A DNA stretch of 64,000 bases from Drosophila pseudoobscura. Taxonomy: Eukaryota; Arthropoda; Insecta; Diptera; Drosophilidae. Both the position numbers and the translations under genes were made by a program. Where the stretch lies: positions 54,141,869 through 54,205,868 of the forward strand of contig NC_046683.1 in NCBI RefSeq assembly GCF_009870125.1, written 5' to 3'. Under the pieces are notes generated by a model that saw only the letters and a list, made by a program, of their open reading frames with translations, made no database searches and was not told the origin of the DNA. Below, piece after piece: positions 10,196-21,777 of the stretch; the first letter of the stretch is position 1; each line of letters opens with the position of its first letter.

Positions 10196-13100
10196 GTATC
10201 CAACTCGCCCGCACATGAGGATCCAAGCAGCGTTTTTCAACCATTTTACTACCATTTTCCCGACACTACTCGCTGGGATATAAATTCAGTGCGAACTTTT
10301 GAAAAACCCAGACCCGAAACAGCAGGAGAAAAACAGCTACAAAGGCAAAAGTTCTTACAGCTTCATTTAATATCGACTGGGAGACACACACAGAGAGAGA
10401 GAGAGAGAGAGAGCAAAAAAACGAGGAAAACTTTTTGCCCACCTCCACCTCCCAGCAGGGGGGTGGGGGTTTTTTATTTTATTTTATTTTATCTTATTTC
10501 GTTCGCCTGTTGTGAATTTTTTATGAAATTTGTTCGCTTGTTGCCTTGCCTTTTGGCTGCTGCTGCTTTCCATGCCAAAAGCGTAAAAATATTTACGCAT
10601 TAAAGTCGGAAAAGTAGAAGAAACAAATAGTACAAGGAGCAATGTGGGGGGTAGGGGAGGTTGAGGGAGAGGGGAATAGGAATGGGAATGGCATAACAAT
10701 AAGCGAATTTGTTTTCTCTACTTAAACAAATAAAATGTCAAACAAACAGTGAGAAGAAACTTTAAGGGGAAAAGCGAAAGAAGAACAAATAGATTCCGGT
10801 CGGTCTGCAGGCGGAAATGCCTGTCAGAGCGGACCGTCAAGTTATGAGCGGCAGCCGCAGCCGCAGCACTGCCCGGCACTGTCCAGCACTGGCCGGAATG
10901 AAATGCAAATTTCGAATCATGGCCAAAAACTTTCGGTTGTTGCTTGTCTTCAGAGCTACTGCGGCTCTGGAATTTCCCATACAATTGCAGGACGATACAG
11001 GACGATACCAAGGCGACGAGACGCACGTCGCCCGTCGCCCGACGCCAGACGCCAACAAGCGAAAACTTGAGTAATTGATATGTGTGGTTTCAACTTTCTA
11101 ATGGAGCTCTCGCTCTGCTCAGTGTTGGACAGTGTGGAAAAGTTTGCGGTTTCCCGGGCAAATTCTGGCGACTCCCATCCATGGCTCAAGACTGAAGACC
11201 GACACTAGAGTTTCCCCACTAGATTGTAATTGGTTTTGCGGTGGCCTGCAGGTGAAGCCAGCATTCAGCAGCAGCACGATTTACCAATTAAGAAAATTCA
11301 ATCTTAAATCAGTTTTATGTTGAACCACTAAGAAGAATAAACTCATTTAAACAGATATATTGCAATTCGAACAAATTCAAAGAGTTTTGTGGTACAATCT
11401 GCAGTTGTGGTGATTCTGTGTGCCCCAGGACTCAGGCTGAGAAAGAAAAGAAGAACATTTCTTTACCCATAACTTTCCATTCAAGGCGGTTCTATTGCAA
11501 ATACCCATTAAATTTCTTAGGTTCGAATTAAATCAAATAATCTATGTACATATGTTCCCTTGGACCTTTATCTCCACAGATGTTGTCCCTCTATCAGAGC
11601 TCCCTTTAATCAAGCTCCATAATGTTGTATGACATTCTCTCACATGGAAAATGCACGCTTGAAGCGAAGTCACACAGGTCCGTAGCCCCCTTCCCTTCCC
11701 TTCCCGCCCCCAAAAACATTTAAATGCCATTTCAATTACGCGTTCCATCCGTCTGAATGCCGGCTGCCGGCTGCCTGCACGCCGCCCCCCACAAAGCCCT
11801 CGCAATCGTCCCGCACCTCACACGCTGCTGTATTATTCAGAGGGCAAAAGCTTCTTCGCTTCCCAACCAATCCCTTCCTTCCCTCTTCCGCTTCGTTAGT
11901 GCAACGTTTACGCACAAATTAACACGCTGGCAAACTGGAACTTTCTGCCATCCAGGACGACGACGACGACGACGGCGACGACGAAATCACAAACGACAAA
12001 GGGTTAAGGCAGAGAGAGGGGGAGGGAGAGTGTGTGGAAAAGGGGAAGAAAAATTAAAACATATACAAAAATCATACAATTTCAATTTTAATGAGCAACA
12101 TTCTGTGGCAGTTCCCTTGCAGCAGAGAAATTATTCGGAGAAATTATTCTATACAATAAAACTGCATTAATTATTTTCTATTATTTTCTTGGAATGCAAC
12201 TGTAATTCCCCTTCGAGGCGGTTAAGTGGTAAATGGATTTTGCCAACATTCGCACATCACGTGGCACATGTGCCGGGCTGGAATTTGCATTAAAACGAGC
12301 CCTAAGTGCATGCTGATGGCTGCTGAATAAGAAATAACGAGAATGAATGTACAGAAACGTAGAGACGGCAGTCGACCCGAGTGTCGAGTGTCGAGTGGCG
12401 AGGGTCGAGGGTCGAGTACTGCCGGAATCGGTAGCAGAGCCTATGCAAACACCCGACCGACCTGCCACATCATTCATTATTACTCATTTAGTACTTGATT
12501 TAACCAAAGAGTTGATGGGTTCTTCGAAGGCTTCTGTTCTCCACTTGCTCTTTGTATTGGGCACCACTGCTTGAGTTGCTCAACTGCTTCCAGGAACCTC
12601 CCACACATTTTGCCAAACAGAAATTTAATGAGATTTTTCAAAAGCTCCAAATTTCCAGGGTGGTAGGGTCACTGTTTTGGTACATTAAGTATATACATAT
12701 ATAATTTTTTTTATATTTTAAACCCTGGAACCATCGAAATAAGTTTAAAAATGAAATATCTCAAATCTATTCTATTTGAGAAAAATCCAATTAAAGACAG
12801 AGTTGCAGGTCTGTCAGATTAAAAAAAAACGCAAATATTTATACTTCTTAGAATTATAATAGTGAGAATCGAACAGAGGGGATTCCATATCCGTTGCAGT
12901 ATCCAGCGCAAACGATAAGTCCTGTATCTAGCAGATACAATTTGTGGTTGCTTGTGTGTAAAAAAAACCCCACCCAAGCTGCCTGCAGACAAATGTTTCT
13001 GGCCGAGGATATAGACAGTGGTTCAGACAAAACATACAAAACCGATCGATCAACGTACATCCCCCTAAAAACGTATAACTATCACACTAGAAAAAATTCA

Positions 13101-13479
13101 CTGATCGAAAACCAAAAAATATCTATAAATTAAAAAGTAGGGAAAGGATGATATACGAGATATACAGAATATTACAGAAAATTATAATTATTATAAATAC
13201 ATATTTATAAATTTCGGAAAAAGTATATAACCGTATAAAACGGAAAGACTCACCTGTTCTTATATGCATTTTCAATATGTAGTTTAATATTATCTTCTGT
13301 CTACTTTTGGGACGTGTATGTAGCTGCTTTTTAGTTCTGTATCTTTGAATATAATTTTCTATTTTTTTGCGTTGCATTTCTTTATAATGTTGTTTTCCAC
13401 AAAAACACATAAACAAAAACAAAAATTTAAAAAATTTTTTATCACACACGACGCACACACCTTAAGACCTTGTGGCCTA
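10196..13479. other. Intergenic DNA without recognised genes
   Basis: Contains a (GA)n run near 10391-10412, a (CGA)n stretch near 11956-11982 and a GTCGAGTG-type short repeat near 12377-12417. No open frame here has domain-like content. The AT content rises after 12.6 kb. Confidence 0.55.
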
Positions 13480-14312
13480 GCGAAAATGAGGAATAATTGA
13501 TTTTAATTATATTTTCGTAGGAAAAAAATCATTTGGGAACTTTTCACGTTAGTTGCAGGGCGCGCACGCGCACTTTTACTAGAAATACGATTTAAACGAA
13601 CGCTTTAAAAGACCGATTTGAACGACCGCTTTAAACTACCGCTTTGAATGAGAAACCGGGGGGAAATAACAGTGGCGATAAGATCGAAGAGTAGTCGAAG
13701 CTGTGAAAAGAATGCAGCAGCATGGGCGAAGCGAAAGCTTGTGTGTTCGGTGTGTCACGTCATGGGAGAGGGGGGCAGCAGAGCAGCGTAGGCCAGTCAA
13801 AGCTCGGTTCGCAGATCGGCCTTCGTTTCTGCACGACTTCCTCTCTCTTAATAAGACGAGAGGAATTAAAAAGAATTAATTGACCGCTCTTATGACTGCT
13901 ATGAATGAGGGGTGGGGGGGAAGAGCAGCAGCGTGGGCGGCTCAAGGCTCGTCTCATCTCTCCCTATCTCACTCATAAGAACGAGAGCGAAAGTTGGTGG
14001 CCAAGCAAGAGAGTTGTGTATATGTATGTATGTGTAGGCGTGTACTAGATCACGAAACTAAACCTGTGATAAAAGTGCGGGCGCTCAAGAGAAGAGAAGA
14101 TCAAGATAAAGACAGAAAATACGCACCAATGTAGACACCCGTTCGTTTGTTCCGTTGTGAGATGCAGTCGTCTCAGCGCGTTGTTGTTGTTGTTGTTGAG
14201 AGAACAATAGAATGAAGAATAGAGCAAGAGCGAAGCTTGTAAAACTTTGTAGACAGCAGCCGCTACGCCATACACTCCGCTTATCGACAAACGTTTACTT
14301 CTGAAGAAATTG
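13480..14312. repeat. Degenerate dispersed repeat, partner of 45.5-45.9 kb
   Basis: At 13588-13648 a short unit of about 25 bp (CGATTTAAACGAACGCTTTAAA and variants) is repeated two to three times. Two related blocks near 13711-13820 and 13885-13970 both contain GCAGC(A/G)TGGGCG followed by CTCGTCTC/CTCGGTTC. From 14112 to 14312 the sequence aligns with 45500-45890: shared blocks include AATACGCACCAA, CCCGTTCGTTTGTTCC, GTCGTCTCAG, AGAGAAC followed by ATAGAATGAAG, and GAGGAAATTGG/GAAGAAATTGG. The copies differ by many substitutions and indels, so the event is old. In the 45-kb copy the segment sits just upstream of an F-box reading frame. Confidence 0.55.
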
Positions 14313-17300
14313 GAAGGGAATCATATTCCCTCGACGCACGGGCAATCCATACAAATCTTTGCACGAGCACCTGTGGACTCCAAACACATACATATGTACC
14401 TATGTATGAATGTGATTGCAAATTTCAACGCGGCAAAACCAATGAAAACCTACCATAAAAGGCCTCAAAAGAATTAAGTTGGGTATTTGTGACTATGGTG
14501 GAACTGATCTGCTCCAATATAAAAGTCGAAAATGTATAGTGTTGTCTGTACTAAAATATTTCACCGTATTCTACCGTCGATCTACCGAAGTCCTATTTCT
14601 ATTCCTACTTCATTCTCTCGGAATAAAAGCGTGTTTAAAATATACTTTTTGTTGTTCTACTTGTTGTCTCACTTAAAGAGTATAACCTTTGTCGCGCCGC
14701 TCTGACTTTCTATTAAAATTTCATCGTAAATTGTATCTACAAAATTATTAAATAAACACAGTGGAATTTTAAATCTCATAGAGATTAAATTCCCAAAAAA
14801 AATTTAATAAAATCCCAAACAAATGAAATTCCAATCGACTGCCCGCCGTCTCTCCTCCAGTCACTGAAATTTCTATACCTTAACTATATTCAGGGAATAC
14901 AAAAATTTCATAATCAACATTTTTTTCTCTTTCAGCACACACACAGAGAGGGACTCTCTGCGTCTCCCTCTCTCTCCGTCACCGTCTGTCTGTCTTCCGA
15001 CCCCTCGCTTATACTTCCCTTGTGTAGAACAGAACTCCCCAAAGCTTTTTGGCTTAAAATGTTAATTGGACGCTGAAATGTTAAATTAGTAAAAAGCAAA
15101 ACGGGACACTAACAGAGGGAGTGAGGAGCAAAGGAAAAAATTCAAGAAAAATATATGTGCCCCCTCCTTATAGCATTTATGAAAAATGTCAGTTGGATGC
15201 CAGCCAACACTGGGCGGCAGTTGGGGGCGGGGCTAAGGGCAGACTACTTCCGGGACTGCCATGAGGACGGCGTAGCAATATGGTAGGAGCAGCACAACCA
15301 GCACAGGCGGGTGGACTTGGAAGTCCTTTCCACATCCCACATCCCACACAGCCATACCAGCACACCACACCACAGGTCTCATTTTATTATGCATAAATTA
15401 TGAAATTACGCAAAAAAAATAAATAAAAGTAAAACGTCAACCGTTTTAATGCCGTGTTGGCAGGTCTCTGCCATGGTTCCATGTGGGAGCTATTTTGGGA
15501 CAGCCGGGAGCAGACTGGAAACTGACAGAATTATTAAGCCATTTACGTGCCTTTGCTTTGTTTTCATTTGCTGCATTTTGCAACTGCGATTTTGAGTGAT
15601 GTGATGCCCGGGGCCGGCGTCGTTTTCGTCGATTGGGCGGTGGAGCAGTGGGGCGGTGGGGCTCTGAGCCTGGTTTAATCACCTGTCAGCCAGCTACGAA
15701 CGGCTGAAACGCCAGTGGAAAGTCATCAGTTGGCTTACGAACAAGTAAGCTGGACATGTCAGGAGTAATTTAATTGACGCCGAATGGTGGGGTTAACCTT
15801 TGGGAGTGATTGCAGATGGGTCACAGCCCGTAGCCCTATTCAGTGTCACCTTAAGGTAGTTATTGCCAATGAGTGATTAGTTATGGGTATAACAGTCCCA
15901 AGCCGTGGGAAATTCATAGCCTTATGACCAAATTCCCGATATTTTAAGTTGTCGTAAAACATCAACATCACTTCAAAGGGAAATTTCCATTTGATGCCGC
16001 AGTGTGCAAATCGTAGATAAATTTGACGATTGATCGAATTTTCCCATTGATTGAGAGAATAAAATTTACAAAAAGGCAAGCGAAGAAGAAAAAAAGTAGA
16101 TGGTATTAATGAAGGAGGAAAGTAAAGGTAGAAAGGAAACCAGGTCTTCGAAGGATTGGGGGATTTATTAAGAAATGCATTGGGCGGAAAGCTCTTCGAG
16201 GATGTCGGAAGCAGGATGGAGAAGCTGCCATGCTCTGCACAAAGAGTTAAGCAAATGAAAAGGAACTCATGGAAAAGTAATCAACGATTTTCTCGAGAAA
16301 AGCTAAACGACTGATTTACAATGAGCCAAGAAGCGCTTAAGATGAAGACTAAAAAACCAAGGAGTAGTTTTTCATTTGAATTTAATGAATGAGTTTTCTT
16401 TTCGTATTTAATCATTTCTGCTTAATAAGCAGGAAATGGTTCCGGGAAAGTGTTTGGAATTGCTGAGGTATTTCTATGAAAATGTTCTAGCTAAAAATTA
16501 TTAGTATTTTTTAATCCAGCAATTTATCGAACAATTAAAGATAGTGTAAAGATTTAGATTTAAAATTCCTGAGAAGTGTATGCCAACGAACCAGATGGTG
16601 AATAATTCAATAGCTAAAACAGCAGTGTCGAAAACTTTATAATCTAAAACAGCCAACGGAGCGGACAGATGGTTCGAAACTCATACAAAATGCATTCCAA
16701 TTAAATGCAATAAATTAAATAGAATTCTAGCAGAGACTAGATAACCATTTGGTTCCCCCCCACTCCCCCAAAACTGCTGCATAATTAATTAGCCAAGCAT
16801 GTGGCGCAGCGAAAAAACAAGGTCATTAAGAATGGAACTCATTCGTTTGCTTACAAAGATTGCAAATTATGCAGAAAATAAGATGGCACCATAAGCCATT
16901 GAGAAGATGTTTTGATTGATGGTGACTGAATAGTTGATACCCCAAGGAGACGCCAATTCTAACATAAATGTTTAAGGCCAAGTCTTAGTAAAGATATTCG
17001 CTAATCACTAATTAGAGCTACTTGGGGAAAGTGGCCTCTGGGACCTGTAACAAACATATCCCTTAACTTTAATAGAAACATTCGAATATATCTCTTATAA
17101 AACGGTCTCTCGCTCCTCTTCTGCTGGGCATAGTTCAATAACAGTCTTATACTCCATGTTACGACCCGTTCAACAGTTCCCTCTGTTAAACGCCGATGCG
17201 TGTGTATAAGACATGAGAAAGAGACCTGTTCAAGTGATTTGTGATCCTTGTGCAGCATTTCACCATGCCTATACAACCTTGTTTGTACCGTCTCTAAGCC

Positions 17301-20300
17301 GCAAAGCAGTTTGCCTACAAAGCCTTGCCTGTGTTAAGAAGTTCTGAATAGAAGTGGCTCATTGGTGGCTACCATCTAATGACATCCATCAGGCAGTCAA
17401 CCAGCAGCTGCCAAACAAGACCAGCGACTGCGACGATGACGATGCCGTCGACAAGTGACTCAATCTTTGACTGACAGCGAACTAAATTCTAAAGCATTTT
17501 AATTGCTGTCTCGGTGCCCCGGGAGGGGGGCTGTATTTCGTTGCATACAAAATAAAATGGGTGAGTGGTTTGGGATTGAGGTTGAGTAGGAGGCGAGAAG
17601 GAGAAGGAGGAGGTTGAAAGGGCATAAATATGTTGACCTTGCAGCCAGTCAGTTAGAAAGCGAAAGGGGCTTTCGTTGAAAGTCAAATTTGCATAATTTG
17701 CATGCAGCAGCAGGCCACGAGGTGGGGTGGGGGAGATGCAATTGCACTCAAACCGAGCATAGAATTTAGTTGTTAGGAAAACTTGCTGACAAATTGTGGC
17801 CCAGGCTAACGGAGGAAAGTCAACACCTTAAATCCCAGACCAGACCAGACCAGACCAGCAGAGCCCCACAGTCTGAAAGGCGTCTGTGCCATAAAGGAGG
17901 GGAACGACGACAGCGCCAGCGCCGACGACGACAACGGTGGATGTTGACGACTTTTGCCATTGAGACGGCCAAAGTTTTTTATGGCAATTTTCGCCAGAGC
18001 CAGACACTTGAAGTGGTTGTCCTTGTTGTAGTTGCTAGTTGCATGAATATGAAAATTGTAGCATAAATTGCAACCGAGTTACAAGTTCTTTTCACCCGCA
18101 TTTTCCGCATAGGCCTGGGCCTGGGCCTGGTCCTGGTCCTGGCCTGGAAATAAAGTGGAAAAGTTTTTTGTTCAAAAATAATATCAAAAATGGTAAGGAA
18201 AAGAAGCTTCTTCAACTTACGGGTAAACTGCATCTTAAGTCGAAGCAAATTACATTTGCAAAACAAATCAAGAAACACTTCAAGTCCTTGTGGGGCGGGA
18301 CTGCAGTTGACCAGGGAATTTGCGAAAAGTTTTCATGATAAACTTACGGTTTCGGTTCCAGGAAATTAAATTCATAGCAATTATGACACTTGAGCTTCCA
18401 CTCTAGATTTAAACAATTGGAATTACTCAGAACCTTGTGCTTTTTCCATTGCAAATTACCCAGGAAAACAAACTATCAAAAGTTCGGTCCGGGTCCGGGT
18501 CCAGGTCCGGGTCCTTGCTCTTTTCCACACAGTCCGGGTATTGTCCAAAGTAATCTGTAAAATTGAGAGGAATAAAAAAATATAAGTAAAATACACAAAA
18601 TGTCAACACTCTGAGATTTCGAAGGAGCCCAGACCGATTGCGGACAGATTTTATGCATCTCAATTTTGCAGGATTGCCTGGACATGGACCTCAACCTCAA
18701 ACAGAGCCTGGACAGGTGTGCTGTGTGCTGTGAGCTTCGTTGCAGCATCCATTAGACGACCCTTTGCTAAGCTTTTAAGCGGCATGCCTCAGGCGGTGCC
18801 AGGGACTGTCCTCCAATGGTTGGCTCCAAAAGCGTTTCACAATTTTATGACGAGCCACGGAATGGCCAAAAGGTATGAGTCGGTCGATAGCCGTGGCTAC
18901 CTCTGACAGACAGACAGTCCTATCCTTAGCTGTACTCATCTATCCCTTCATCTATCTATCGTTTGGTCTTGTGTGCGTCCGCTTGATTGCTTCGCTTGGC
19001 TTGACGGGGCGTTTGATATTCGGTTTCACATAGCACACAGCAAATAACACTTTTACAGTTCGATGTTGAGTGCTGGAAGTTGATGGATGCAGACTGGTCC
19101 ACCCCTGGGAATAGGGTACTGAACTGATGTCTGTTTAGTTTCCGATTTAATCTGCAACTCTGCGGCAGTCAACGCCTGTTTTCCTGCTGTTGCAATCTTT
19201 CGACCTTGCCAGACTCCGAATCTGCTTTTGGGGCCCAAGGTAATTCGATTCGCGTTTGCATAGGACTCGCATGTGTCATTGCCACAGCACCCTCTGCATG
19301 TACATCAGACTTAATTAAGTTTTGGCTCTCTGTCATGTGCCCCTGTGGCAGCAAAATGTACAAATTGTGCAACATATAAGAAAGGGAAGATGTGTTGCAA
19401 ATGTAAACTAGGGAATGCCTTACTGGAAACGTAATAAAACACCCCGTTAGCGGAACGTATACCCATTATTCTATTAACATTCTGCCATACCCTCGAGAGA
19501 AACGCAAGCTAGATGAATGGACATGAGAGCTAGCATCTTGTTTAAATAATTATTGTCTACTTTAAGCACCTTCTAATTGACTTTGTTAATTTTCGAGCAT
19601 ATTTCACTCGAAGAAGAGCTTTAAATTGCAGTCGAGAAAAGCGGGTGGGAGGAAGTGGAATGGAAAGCCAAAACCTAAACCAGAGACGGCCACAGCGCAA
19701 AAGGCAGACAATGAAGCGTGAAAAAAGGAAACGGAAATTAAGTGACTGCAGTGCGACCGACTCTCGCCGAGAGAATGACCAGAGCTGCAGAGCTCCAGAC
19801 CTCGAGCGCCATTGTCGCGTCACTTGCCATGCGGTGGTGGCCATTGTCCACTTCGTTTGCGTGGAGACAAGGCTTGAGGAGGCGGATGATGGCGGTTTGT
19901 CTATCCTATCCTCTCCTATACTCTCCTATCCTCTCCATTGCTCTGTTCTGCTCTGCGTTCCTTCGACTAGTGCAAATTGCACAGGACGCCAGGGAAGCCT
20001 GGGCGTCGGTGGTTTATTTTTCCTAGGGATGATCTTTTTACCTTCTGCCACTTGGTGGGTTGAGGCGGCAGTCCTTGTGCTCGAATTGCTGTGGCTTTAA
20101 TGGCTCAATCCTAGAATTAAGGTGGAAGGTGAGATGGCGACAGGTATGAGATCTACCCGAACTTACCTCTCCCAGCGGCTGGCAGATGCTGGCATCTGGA
20201 AATCATAAAAGCCCACAATAAATCTGAGATCTGAGATTAGGCAAAGAATTTCCAAATAACAGATGTTAGCTGTAAGCCATCGAGGCTTTAGCCACCTACC

Positions 20301-20340
20301 TGTTATACAGGTAAAGGCTCCGACTACAAGTTACCCTCTG
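14313..20340. other. Intergenic DNA without recognised genes
   Basis: Short simple repeats occur at 18112-18147 (GGGCCT/GGTCCT) and 18485-18514 (GGGTCC), and a TCCTATCC-type repeat near 19901-19937. Several open frames of 60-150 codons exist on both strands (for example 19645-20100) but they are compositionally biased and have no domain. I see no RNA gene. Confidence 0.55.
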
Positions 20341-20351
20341 GGTGGTTCGCA

Positions 20352-20390
20352 TATAAATCCAACGCTTCCAAAGCAGAGCACATCAGTCAT
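20352..20390 (+). promoter_or_regulatory. TATA box and initiator of the C2H2 gene
   Basis: TATAAAT at 20352-20358 is followed by the Drosophila initiator TCAGTC at 20383-20388. The initiator A lies 33 bp after the first T of the TATA box, close to the ideal spacing. The implied 5' leader is about 68 nt, with no upstream ATG before 20453. Confidence 0.75.
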
Positions 20391-20452
20391 CAACTGAATC
20401 TTAGCAGAGAAGCATCAACAGTAGTTTCCATTCCGAAAATCCATATTCCAAC

Positions 20453-21772
20453 ATGCCATTTGACATCATGTACGACGACGAGCCCATTTCGAGCTTTGTG
20501 TTCACCAATGAGGCAACGACACAAACATTCCACCATCGCTGGTATGCCCAGGGCCAGATGCACGAGTGTGCCACCTGCTATAGTTGCATAGACGCCGATG
20601 AGCCGCCTAGCCAGCACTGGGTACGTGGCGGCGAGAACTCGCAGGGCCTCAAGCTGAGCAAGCAACAGCAGGCCGTGCTCGACATCATCGAGGCGCGCCA
20701 GATAGAGACCTTCTTCTTGTGCGACGAGAGCGCCAAGGACAAGCTAGATCACTTCATGGGCGAAACCTGTGCCAGGGGAGTGCCCGAGCTGCTGCGCTGG
20801 ATGTTCCACAACAACACGTTCAGCGTGGAGTTCAATCTGGCCTGCTACGTGAACGTTATGAACCAGGTGCTGATCTTCCAGAGCGGCAACCTCAGGGTGG
20901 ATCATCACTATGACATAGAAGAGTGCGTGAGTGTGGTCTACGAGATGATAATGCAAAGGATCGAGAATTACCTGAGCTGCAACAGTGAGCATGGACTGGA
21001 CGAGTGCAGCATTACCAGAATACGGGTGCAAGTGAAAAGACAGCGGCAGGATGCCGAATCCCCAGCCATGGAGTCATCGTTTGCCCTGCCCCTTCAGCTG
21101 AGACAGGAGGAGGGGTCCAGTTCCAGTTCCAGTTCCAGCACTACCAGCGAAGCCGAGCTGACCAGTCTCAAGGCCGCCTACCTGAAGCACTACCGCGAAT
21201 GCCTCGGCTACTTTCCACCCAACATGCGCGTCAATCTCCATGGCCTGCAGCAGTGCAAAACCACCAAGGAGCTCTATGTAGTGCCGTATCACATCAGCGA
21301 GACGCTGCAACAGTTGCCCAATAAGAATTTCCTCATTCTGAACGACATCATGGGCCAGTTCCAGCGACTGCACGAGCTGCCAACTCCCATTATGGGCTCC
21401 GCACCAGCGTCAGTGCCACCAACAGCATCGCCGACCTCGCCCACCCGTCCCCTGCAGTGTCGTCGGTGTCGCACTCATTTTACGCGCCGCAGCAAGTTGC
21501 ACATCCACCAGCAGCTCCACTGCGGCCAGGACTTCTCCGTGGACAGCATGCACGCGGATATTGTCGAGATCTACGAGCAGTGTCTGCCCATTTCTCGCAA
21601 TGTCTTCCAATACGCCTGCTATGGCATCACCAAGCCCAAGACGGTCATGCGGAAGGGCCAGTTTGTGCCAATCGAGTGCGATTGGCGCAGCGAGAGCTCG
21701 GTGAAAGTGCAGCACGGACCGTGCGTGGTCATCAGTAATGCTCAACATAGTAGTCCCTATAAATATTTGTAA
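20453..21772 (+). CDS. Single-exon protein with one C2H2 zinc finger
   Basis: A 439-codon intronless frame starting at the first ATG after the TATA/Inr promoter. The only clear motif is one classical C2H2 finger near the C-terminus: C336-x2-C339-x12-H352-x3-H356. Before it lies a Ser run (eight or more Ser, about residues 222-232) and an acidic, largely helical N-terminal half with many Cys residues (for example CATCYSC near 40). The last 80 residues are well structured in composition and contain YACYGITKPKT. I do not recognise the family, and a single finger is a weak basis for calling it a DNA-binding factor. A poly(A) signal overlaps the stop codon, so the 3' leader must be very short. The compact TATA-driven, intronless layout suggests restricted expression (inference). 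Confidence 0.85.
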   Translation: MPFDIMYDDEPISSFVFTNEATTQTFHHRWYAQGQMHECATCYSCIDADEPPSQHWVRGGENSQGLKLSKQQQAVLDIIEARQIETFFLCDESAKDKLDHFMGETCARGVPELLRWMFHNNTFSVEFNLACYVNVMNQVLIFQSGNLRVDHHYDIEECVSVVYEMIMQRIENYLSCNSEHGLDECSITRIRVQVKRQRQDAESPAMESSFALPLQLRQEEGSSSSSSSSTTSEAELTSLKAAYLKHYRECLGYFPPNMRVNLHGLQQCKTTKELYVVPYHISETLQQLPNKNFLILNDIMGQFQRLHELPTPIMGSAPASVPPTASPTSPTRPLQCRRCRTHFTRRSKLHIHQQLHCGQDFSVDSMHADIVEIYEQCLPISRNVFQYACYGITKPKTVMRKGQFVPIECDWRSESSVKVQHGPCVVISNAQHSSPYKYL

Positions 21773-21777
21773 ATAAA
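21772..21777 (+). terminator. Poly(A) signal overlapping the stop codon
   Basis: AATAAA begins on the last base of the TAA stop of the C2H2 gene, and a second TTATTTTAAGG-rich stretch follows directly. There is no other hexamer nearby. Confidence 0.6.

Noticed and set aside
12850-13060. tRNA-like B box (TGTTCGATTCTC, minus strand) suggesting a SINE
   Set aside because: No A box or cloverleaf at the right distance and no second copy seen.
19645-20100. 151-codon plus-strand frame
   Set aside because: Basic N-terminus and hydrophobic end come from simple repeats; no convincing start or family.
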